NCBI RefSeq assembly: GCF_004331435.1
Contig: NZ_SJKA01000004.1
Span: 248,001 to 312,000 of the forward strand
Direction: 5' to 3'
DNA from: Kribbella sindirgiensis
Lineage (GTDB): Bacteria; Actinomycetota; Actinomycetes; Propionibacteriales; Kribbellaceae
DNA length: 64,000 bases
Shown: piece by piece, positions 58,248 through 64,000 of the stretch
How the letters are laid out: every line of letters starts with the position of its first letter
Numbering within the stretch: the stretch's first letter is position 1
The notes under the pieces: model-generated
Databases searched by the model: none
Seen by the model: only the letters and a program-made list of their open reading frames with translations
Told to the model about the DNA's origin: nothing
Program-made: the position numbers and the translations under genes

Positions 58248-59132
58248 ATGGAGGCCAGGGAGCTGCACCCGGTGGTGGCCGACCTGTTCGCGCGGGGGCG
58301 GCGGACGGTCCGGGTCGCGATCGAGCAGGAGTACGTCGTCGCCGCGGCCGATGGGAGCGTGGTGCCGATCGAGGAACTGCGGCGGGCGGCGGAGGGGTCG
58401 CCCGCGGCGCCGCACCTCAGCTTCGAACCCGGCGGACAGCTCGAACTGAGCCTGCCGCCGTCGCACGATCCGCTCGGCGACCTGCGTTCGCTGACGGCCG
58501 ACCTCCGGCGCCGGCTGGGCGGGATCACGCTGCGGGCGGTCCCGGTCGACCCGCGGCCGGACGTGCCGCTGCAGCTGACCTCGGCGCGGTACGTCGCGAT
58601 GCAACGGCACTTCGACCGCATCGGGCCGGCCGGTCGACGGATGATGCGCCGTACCGCGTCCACTCAGATCTGCCTGGACTGGTGGCCGGGGCGGGCCGGC
58701 ATCGAGCAGTGGCGGGTACTGAACCTCGCCGGTCCGTTCCTCGCGGCCCGCTTCAATCGCAGCGACCGGCTCGCGACCTGGCTGGCGGTCGACCCGGCAC
58801 GGACCGCCTTCGACGACAGCCTGCTGCGCGATGAGGACCCGGTCGCGTCGTACGCCGCCTTCGCCGCGGCCGCGACCGTCTTCGTCGACGGGCCGGTCGG
58901 GCACCTGAGCACGCTGTTCCCACCCGTCCGCCCGCGCGGGACGTACCTCGAGGTGCGTTTCCTCGACGCGCTTGAACCGGACGCAGTAGAGCGAGCGGTC
59001 GCCGTACTCGAGCAGCTCATGTACGACGACGTACGCCGGCGCGACGTACTGCGGGCGCTCGAAGGGTCTCGTTTGGCAGAGCTGTGGCGCGCGGCGGCAG
59101 TCGGCGCACTTGATCAGGAGATGGCGGCATGA
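58248..59132 (+). CDS. Glutamate-cysteine ligase family protein (GCS2/EgtA-like)
   Basis: 294 residues, ATG with GGGAGGG six bases upstream. The GCS2 signature is VRVAIEQEYVV near the start, then LSFEPGGQLELSLPP (the E-P-G-G-Q-xE substrate motif), RRMMRRTASTQICLDWWPG and LNLAGPFLAARFNRS, and a late YLEVRFLDAL. Such enzymes join Glu and Cys by a gamma bond for glutathione or ergothioneine. It is shorter than mycobacterial EgtA (about 430). It overlaps the glutathione-synthase-like gene by four bases. Confidence 0.85.
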   Translation: MEARELHPVVADLFARGRRTVRVAIEQEYVVAAADGSVVPIEELRRAAEGSPAAPHLSFEPGGQLELSLPPSHDPLGDLRSLTADLRRRLGGITLRAVPVDPRPDVPLQLTSARYVAMQRHFDRIGPAGRRMMRRTASTQICLDWWPGRAGIEQWRVLNLAGPFLAARFNRSDRLATWLAVDPARTAFDDSLLRDEDPVASYAAFAAAATVFVDGPVGHLSTLFPPVRPRGTYLEVRFLDALEPDAVERAVAVLEQLMYDDVRRRDVLRALEGSRLAELWRAAAVGALDQEMAA

Positions 59133-60088
59133 GCGGCGTTCTGTTCGTCACCGATCCCCTGGTTGGATTGCAGGGCGAGATCGACGCCAGCGTGGGGTTG
59201 ATGGGTGCGACGCAGGATCTGGGACTCGACGTCTGGTGCTGCGGTCCGGAAGAGCTCGCGGTCGTCGACGGACGGGTGTGCGCGCACGCCCGCCGGATCC
59301 GGCTGCGTCCGCGGGTCGCCAGTGACGATCATCGGTGGATCGTCGACCCGACGTGGTGGGACGAGCTCGGTACCGCGGTCGTCGACGTCGCGTCGTTCGA
59401 GGTGGTGCACCTGCGGATCGATCCGCCCGTCGACGCGCGGTACCTGCACACGACATACCTGCTCGACCTCGTCGAACAAGCCGGTACGCGGGTGATCAAC
59501 CGGCCGGAGGGGATCCGGGCGATGCACGAGAAGCTCGTCGCGCTGCAGTTCCCCGAGCTGTGCCCGCCGACGTACGTCGGTGCTGATCCGCAAGCGCTGC
59601 GGTCGTTCGTGCGGAGGGTGGGCACGGCGGTCGTGAAGCCGGTCGACGGGTTCGCGGGGATCGGCGTCTGGATCGTGCGGGACGACCGGAGCGCGATCGC
59701 GTTGCTGGAGTCGGCCACGCACGGCGGGCGCCGGCACGTGATCGCCCAGCAGTTCCTGCCGACAGTTGCACAGGGCAACAAGCGGCTGTTCCTGCTGGAC
59801 GGCGAGATCGTCGGCGCGGTCCTGCGGCGCCCGGCCGCCGACGACTTCCGGATCGGGCCGCCGGTCGCGCCGGCCGACATCGACGACCACGACCGCGCGA
59901 TCGTCGGCGCCCTCGGACCGGTGCTGCGCGAGCACGGCCTGGTCATCGCCGGTCTCGACGTGATCGACGGCCGGCTGATCGAGGTCAACGTCACCTGTCC
60001 CGGCGGCATGCACAAGACCGACGCCCTGCTCGGGACCAACCTCAGCCACACCATCGTCAGCAGTCTGTTCAAGGGAGCACTGGTATGA
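59129..60088 (+). CDS. Glutathione synthase-like ATP-grasp ligase (GshB type)
   Basis: 319 residues. GshB features in order: VVHLRIDPPVDARYLHTTYLLDLVEQAG (binding of the gamma-Glu-Cys part), TRVINRPEGIRAMHEKL, the ATP-grasp KPVDGFAGIGVW, QQFLPTVAQGNKRLFLLDGEIV, and metal site LIEVNVTCPGG. Bacterial GshB adds glycine to gamma-glutamylcysteine. The gene overlaps its neighbours by four bases on both sides (ATGA). A different amino acid in place of glycine is possible. Confidence 0.85.
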   Translation: MSGVLFVTDPLVGLQGEIDASVGLMGATQDLGLDVWCCGPEELAVVDGRVCAHARRIRLRPRVASDDHRWIVDPTWWDELGTAVVDVASFEVVHLRIDPPVDARYLHTTYLLDLVEQAGTRVINRPEGIRAMHEKLVALQFPELCPPTYVGADPQALRSFVRRVGTAVVKPVDGFAGIGVWIVRDDRSAIALLESATHGGRRHVIAQQFLPTVAQGNKRLFLLDGEIVGAVLRRPAADDFRIGPPVAPADIDDHDRAIVGALGPVLREHGLVIAGLDVIDGRLIEVNVTCPGGMHKTDALLGTNLSHTIVSSLFKGALV

Positions 60089-60477
60089 GCACGATCACCG
60101 TTGTCTGTACGGCCCTGCTGGCCATCCTGTTGTTCCTGCTCGGCGCCAACGTCACCCGGAACCGGGCGCTCCGCGGCGGCGGCAACCAGCAGCCGACCGA
60201 CCCGGCCGACCGGCTCTTGATCGCGGTCCGCGCGCACGGCAACGCCGCCGAGTACATCCCGACGATGATCGTGCTGCTGCTGGTCTGCTCGGCGCTGTCC
60301 GACAGCCGGCTGATCGACGTCCTCGCCGTCGCGGCCGTCGTCGTCCGGTTCACGCACGCGATCGGCATGCTGCGGTCCGCTACGCTCGCCGCGCACGGAC
60401 CGCTCCGCGATATCGGTGCCCTGGGCACCTATCTTGTCGGGATCGCGCTCGGCGTCACCGCGATCGTGACGATCTGA
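60085..60477 (+). CDS. MAPEG-family membrane protein
   Basis: 130 residues with four helices. The family motif is LIAVRAHGNAAEYIP (RAxxN-x2-E-x2-P), which forms the glutathione-binding region of microsomal transferases and of bacterial YecN-like proteins. It follows the two ligase genes with ATGA overlap, so it probably uses their thiol product, for example in conjugation or peroxide reduction. Its 3' end overlaps the araC-type gene by 23 bases in antisense. Confidence 0.87.
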   Translation: MSTITVVCTALLAILLFLLGANVTRNRALRGGGNQQPTDPADRLLIAVRAHGNAAEYIPTMIVLLLVCSALSDSRLIDVLAVAAVVVRFTHAIGMLRSATLAAHGPLRDIGALGTYLVGIALGVTAIVTI

Positions 60478-61285
60478 AAGCGGTCGGCGTGGCGCCGGTG
60501 AGCTGGCGGAACACCCGAGCGAGGTGCTGGCTGGAGCTGAAGCCGAGGCTCAGCGCAAGCGCGGTGACGGTCACGTCGCTGGTCTCGAGGAGTTGGCGGG
60601 CGCGGTCGATCCGGCGTTCGTTGAGGTAGCGGTGCGGCGGCTGGCCGAGCTCACCGGCAAACAGTTCGGCCAGGTACGCCGGCGCGAGCCCGACGCGGTC
60701 CGCCAACTCCTTGAGCGTCCAGTGCTCGTGGAACTCCTGGTCGAGCAGGCGTTTCACCGTCCGTACGGCGGGATGCATCGCGAGCTGCGGTACGGCGGCC
60801 GGCGCCAGCGACCGGGAGAACGCGAGCACCAAATGGTCCACCGCGAGCGCCAGCCCCGTCTCGGCGTACTCGTACCGCGTGGTCAGCTCCCGGACCAACT
60901 GCGCGAACGCGTACGTGAGCTCGCCGGCCTCTCGATGGACGACGGTCCGCGGCATCCTGAGTCCCGGGTGGCGCGCGCCGACCACCTCCAGATCGACCGC
61001 GGCGAAATAGAAGTGGTGATTGCCGGATCGACCCGCGAGGTGGTGGGTGACTCCGGGCGGTACGGCGAACAGGTGCCCTGGACGCAGTGCGTAGCTCTCG
61101 CCGCCGGCGACCCAGTGCGTGGTGCCGTGCTGCTGCAGGTAGATCTCCCACACCGGGTGGTCGTGCGGCTCGATCAGGAACTGCTCTGGCACCCACTGCT
61201 CGCCGGCGTGCAGCAGGCCGCTGCCCGGCGCGAATCCGTCCGCGTGGAAGCCGGCGCGCAGGCCGCTGGGCCGATGGAGGGACAC
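60455..61285 (-). CDS. AraC-family regulator with cupin sensor
   Basis: 276 residues from the GTG at 61285. An N-terminal AraC cupin (IEPHDHPVWEIYLQQHGTTHWVAGGE, PGHLFAVPPGVTHHL) and a C-terminal double HTH (LDQEFHEHWTLKELADRVGLAPAYLAELF and LNERRIDRARQLLETSDVTVTALALSLGFSSSQHLARVF). It faces the PhyH gene across 65 bases, so a local target is likely. Confidence 0.9.
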   Translation of the reverse strand: MSLHRPSGLRAGFHADGFAPGSGLLHAGEQWVPEQFLIEPHDHPVWEIYLQQHGTTHWVAGGESYALRPGHLFAVPPGVTHHLAGRSGNHHFYFAAVDLEVVGARHPGLRMPRTVVHREAGELTYAFAQLVRELTTRYEYAETGLALAVDHLVLAFSRSLAPAAVPQLAMHPAVRTVKRLLDQEFHEHWTLKELADRVGLAPAYLAELFAGELGQPPHRYLNERRIDRARQLLETSDVTVTALALSLGFSSSQHLARVFRQLTGATPTAFRSSRSR

Positions 61286-61350
61286 CTGAAGATTGTGTCC
61301 AGTTGCCTGAACATCGGCAACGCCGCGGAGGTCGAACGATTCGTAGGTTG

Positions 61351-62151
61351 ATGGGCATGGACGCTGACGACATTGCCTTCTACCGCGAGCACGGTTACTG
61401 GATCTCACCCGTGATCGTGCCCGACGACGTACTGGATGCGGCCGAGCGCGGCATGGAACGGTTCTACGCGGACGATCACGATCGGGCGTTGCCCGACATA
61501 CCGGCGACGCGCGGCTGGCGGCCGGCGGACGGCGACGTACTGCGGAAGAACGACTACGCGTCACTCCGGGTGGACGAACTGGCCGCGCTGGTACGGCATC
61601 CGGCGATCGGCGCGACGGCCGCTGCACTGTCCGGGGCGGAGGGCATCCGCCTGTGGCACGACCAGTTGCTGTTCAAGCCGCCGGGCGGTTCGGCCACGGT
61701 CGGTTGGCACACGGACCGCCAGTACTGGCAGTCGTGCACGTCGGACGAGATGCTCACCGCGTGGGTCGGGTTCCACGACGTGGACGAGGTGAACGGCGCG
61801 GTGGGGTTCATGCCCGGCAGCCATCGCTGGTCCGTCACCGGGCTCGACTTCTTCTCGCAGGACTCCGCCGGCCTGCAGGCGTCGATCGTCGCCCAGGGCT
61901 ACGACCCCGTCCCGTTCGTCCCGCGGATGAAGCGTGGCCAGGTCAGCTTCCACCACTGCCGGACGGTGCACGGGAGCTCGGCCAACCTCTCGAACGCGCC
62001 CCGCCGATCGCTCGCGATCCACCTCCAGCCACTCGACAACCGCTGGCGCCCCGGGTCCACGCACTCCAACGATCTCCTCGCCCGCAACAACCCCGACCCC
62101 GACTACACGGACCCGGCAATCCAGCCCCAACTCTGGCCGCCACCGCATTGA
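61351..62151 (+). CDS. Phytanoyl-CoA dioxygenase (PhyH) family oxygenase
   Basis: 266 residues. A non-heme Fe(II)/2-oxoglutarate oxygenase: the facial triad is visible as H-x-D in GWHTDRQYW and the distal His in CRTVHGSSANLS, with the downstream RRSLAIHL Arg for 2-oxoglutarate. Start is ATG 61351 or 61357. It is divergent from the AraC gene. It may hydroxylate a small molecule the AraC protein senses (inference). Confidence 0.9.
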   Translation: MGMDADDIAFYREHGYWISPVIVPDDVLDAAERGMERFYADDHDRALPDIPATRGWRPADGDVLRKNDYASLRVDELAALVRHPAIGATAAALSGAEGIRLWHDQLLFKPPGGSATVGWHTDRQYWQSCTSDEMLTAWVGFHDVDEVNGAVGFMPGSHRWSVTGLDFFSQDSAGLQASIVAQGYDPVPFVPRMKRGQVSFHHCRTVHGSSANLSNAPRRSLAIHLQPLDNRWRPGSTHSNDLLARNNPDPDYTDPAIQPQLWPPPH

Positions 62152-62376
62152 GAAACGGACCGGGGATCGAGGTGCACTGGGAAGGGCCCTGGGCCTCTGG
62201 GTATCCGATCGCTCAGAGCAACGACCCGGAGTGGCCGAAACGCCTCCTCCACGCTGCCGCGGCCACCGGATCCTGAATTTCGCGTCATGGATCGGCGGCG
62301 CGAGCGTCTCAGGGCGTACGAGTCGCCCGCCGGCCAGGTGGGCGACCACGATCGGTAGTCAAAACGGGGACCCGCC

Positions 62377-63105
62377 ATGGTGATCGACAAGCTGCTGCAC
62401 GAACCAGATCCAGCGACGCGAGGGCGGCATCGGCTGCGCGGGCCGAGCCACGACACGGTGTTCCGCCCGCTGCTTCAGGCGCTGGCGGGTGGATCGGATC
62501 CTGTGCCGCATGCGGCAGCCGCGGGACGGCGGCTCGCGGAGCGCGAGGTTCCGTTGACGGCGGCCCTCGACGTACTGCGGAAAACGTATTCGGCGGCCGG
62601 CGAGGAGCCGTCGTTCGAGGCGATCCGGGCTTTGTGCCAGAGCTGGACCGAGTGCACGCTCACCTACCTGCACGCCTCCTCCTGCGAGGACGCCGGCACC
62701 GGACTCGCCACCACGCCGCACCTGCGGACCCGGCTGACCGAGCTCTACCGGATCGCCGAGCGCCACGGGTGGTACCTCCCCGACACCCACACCCTGGTGA
62801 TCACCGAGCCGGTGACCGCCCATCCCTGCGACTCCCAGCTGGCCAACCTCGGCGGCGCGCTCGGGACCGTGTTCCGCGAGCCCGAGGTCATCGCCCGCCT
62901 GGGCGCCGCCCGCGTCGCCACGATCGTCCGCGTGGACGACCATTTCGCCGAGCACGTCGGCACGCTGCGCTCGATGATCGGCTACTGGCCCGACGACGCC
63001 GAGCCCGGTACGGCGGGAACACCGCGCACCAAGATCTGGTCCGAACGCCTGCCGACGCTCTCCGACTGGTCGGACAGCTTCGTCAACGATCTCGCGCTGA
63101 CCTGA
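62377..63105 (+). CDS. Hypothetical protein with degenerate GGDEF-like domain
   Basis: 242 residues. The N-terminal ~95 are helical (HDTVFRPLLQALAGGSDPV; YSAAGEEPSFEAIRALCQSWTECTLTYLHA). SCEDAGTGLATTPHLRTRLTELYR aligns with the entry helix motif of GGDEF domains (DxLTGLxNRRxLxxRL), but no GG(D/E)EF signature follows; the nearest is RVDDHFAEHVG. So it is probably an inactive or ligand-binding relative. It is convergent with the XRE gene; their stops are one base apart. Confidence 0.6.
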   Translation: MVIDKLLHEPDPATRGRHRLRGPSHDTVFRPLLQALAGGSDPVPHAAAAGRRLAEREVPLTAALDVLRKTYSAAGEEPSFEAIRALCQSWTECTLTYLHASSCEDAGTGLATTPHLRTRLTELYRIAERHGWYLPDTHTLVITEPVTAHPCDSQLANLGGALGTVFREPEVIARLGAARVATIVRVDDHFAEHVGTLRSMIGYWPDDAEPGTAGTPRTKIWSERLPTLSDWSDSFVNDLALT

Positions 63106-63106
63106 G

Positions 63107-63640
63107 CTACCGCACTAGACGGGAGTAGTACGCGCGGGCGTCCGGGGTGCGGCCGGTGCCGAAGACGCGGAGGGCCTCGGCCAGGTCGGGGTGGTCCCGC
63201 TCGAGCAGGTGGGCGGCGGCTTCGAGTTCGGCGGCCGACGCCACGGCCCGCAGTACGTCCTGGATCACCGTCACCGGATCCCCCGCTTGCTGAGGGCGAG
63301 CGGGTGGAGCCTCGGGCGTCACCATGGTCAGCGTGGAACGTTCGGCCGCCCGTACGTCGGCGAGCCGGCGCGACTGCTCGTCCGGCGGGAGCTCGTCCCA
63401 CGTGGCGTCGCCGACCATCGCCTCCAGGTGCAGCAGCCGGGAGAGCACCGCGGGACTGCTGATCTTCGACCGATGACCGGACATCAGCTGCGACAGCATC
63501 GGCGCCGAGAGTCCCAGTACTCCGGCGAGTTGCGCCTGCGAGAGCCCGAGGCGCGCCAGCAGCCGGCCGAACCGGTCGCCGAGCGGTTCGCCGTACCACT
63601 CGATCTGCCGCTCGACGTTGCGGGTGTGCGCGTCGGTCAC
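63107..63640 (-). CDS. XRE-family HTH regulator
   Basis: 177 residues from the GTG at 63640, with GGAGG five bases upstream. The HTH sits at about 25-60 (LARLGLSQAQLAGVLGLSAPMLSQLMSGHRSKISSPAVLSRL). The C-terminal half has no known domain and ends with a helical segment LEAAAHLLERDHPDLAEALRVFG. It faces a vWA gene across 88 bases holding repeated TGCAAA motifs, and probably regulates that gene. Confidence 0.87.
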   Translation of the reverse strand: MTDAHTRNVERQIEWYGEPLGDRFGRLLARLGLSQAQLAGVLGLSAPMLSQLMSGHRSKISSPAVLSRLLHLEAMVGDATWDELPPDEQSRRLADVRAAERSTLTMVTPEAPPARPQQAGDPVTVIQDVLRAVASAAELEAAAHLLERDHPDLAEALRVFGTGRTPDARAYYSRLVR

Positions 63641-63655
63641 TGTTCCTCCGAAGGC

Positions 63656-63713
63656 TTTGCGGTTGCAAATCACAAATGCAAACGCTAGGGTCGCACTTGT
63701 TCCGATCTGCAAA
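63656..63713. promoter_or_regulatory. Repeated TGCAAA sites in the XRE/vWA divergent promoter region
   Basis: TTTGC-GGTT-GCAAA (63656-63669) is a perfect inverted repeat. TGCAAA recurs at 63677-63682 and 63708-63713; a further TGCAAACGC lies in the vWA gene at 63785. AT-rich hexamers of this kind are rare at this GC content, so they are likely sites of the XRE protein. Confidence 0.6.
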
Positions 63714-63728
63714 CACTGGGAGTTAGCA

Positions 63729-64000
63729 ATGATACGCCGCGCTGCACTGCTGGCCGTAGTCGGGCTCGCCATCGCGTTAACGTCTGCAAACGCAGCCGCG
63801 ACCCCGGCCGCCGACCCGTACTCGCCGGTGATGGTCGTGCTGGACTCGTCCGGGTCGATGAAGGCGCGGGACGCCGGCGGCCCGGGGACCCGGATGGACG
63901 CCGCCAAGCGCGCCGTCTCCTCGATGGTCGACGGGCTTCCGGCGCAGGCCCGGGTCGGGCTCACCGTCTACGGAGCCGGCACCGGATCGGCAGGGTCCGA
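63729..64000 (+). CDS. Secreted von Willebrand factor A protein, 3' end outside window
   Basis: The first 90 residues are seen. The signal peptide (IRRAALLAVVGLAIALTSANA) is followed by a vWA domain with MIDAS motif VLDSSGSMKA (DxSxS) and RMDAAKRAVSSMVDGL, then VGLTVYGAGTGSAG. GGGAG lies seven bases upstream. The substrate or partner cannot be inferred from the fragment. The XRE regulator is divergent. Confidence 0.85.
   Translation, partial: MIRRAALLAVVGLAIALTSANAAATPAADPYSPVMVVLDSSGSMKARDAGGPGTRMDAAKRAVSSMVDGLPAQARVGLTVYGAGTGSAGS

Noticed and set aside
1-64000. tRNA, rRNA, insertion sequences and prophage genes
   Set aside because: No tRNA-like TTCGA-loop structures, rRNA segments, transposase or phage proteins were recognised on either strand.

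Overview
This is a high-GC, densely packed actinobacterial chromosome segment. GTG starts are frequent, many genes overlap by four bases (ATGA/GTGA), and the gene content includes WhiB, coenzyme F420 synthesis, LytR-CpsA-Psr, DUF3499, DUF5719, DUF574 and DUF5753 families. Codon use and gene order suggest a Propionibacteriales-type soil actinomycete (Kribbella/Nocardioidaceae-like), but the genus cannot be proved from the window. No rRNA, tRNA, CRISPR array, integrase or transposase was seen.

Layout. 1-5021: end of an FtsX-type ABC exporter, then a ThuA/Gfo-Idh sugar-catabolic pair. 5158-17966: a conserved actinobacterial envelope/F420 block: degenerate zincin, DUF3499, DUF5719, large glycosyltransferase, WhiB2-type regulator, Gln-rich membrane protein, CofD, CofE, DUF3105 protein, ManC, NAD kinase. 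18122-24992: two CNNM/CBS membrane proteins, an iron-box-linked siderophore reductase, SDRs, a LysR regulator, TatA and a TIGR03089 protein. 24967-29626: a class III nucleotidyl cyclase fused to an AAA/TPR module beside a stand-alone cNMP-binding protein, then GalE. 29688-37995: a methyltransferase, a membrane spermidine-synthase-like protein, a secreted protease, and a surface-polymer set (LCP, GT2, Wzt/Wzm-like ABC pair). 38038-50382: a phosphatase, secreted carbohydrate-active proteins and several small regulator/target pairs. 50461-56492: a self-contained P450 system (two P450s, ferredoxin, ferredoxin reductase, TetR) divergent from an MFS exporter, with palindromic operators between. 56521-58188: a hydrolase, an ArsR and a MarR regulator. 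58248-60477: three translationally coupled genes resembling glutamate-cysteine ligase, glutathione synthase and a MAPEG membrane protein, with an inverted-repeat operator shared with the divergent MarR gene. 60455-64000: AraC/PhyH pair, a degenerate GGDEF-like protein, and an XRE regulator divergent from a vWA protein, with repeated TGCAAA sites between them.

The most notable observations are: (i) the putative glutathione synthesis/use cassette in a lineage that normally relies on mycothiol; (ii) two copies, 41 kb apart, of an undescribed ~85-bp palindromic element with conserved arms and compensatory stem pairing, both at convergent gene ends and one supplying the C-terminus of an MFS protein; (iii) a second family of hairpins sharing a 20-nt arm; (iv) the P450 island with strong operator palindromes; (v) several regulator/operator pairs readable directly from the DNA.
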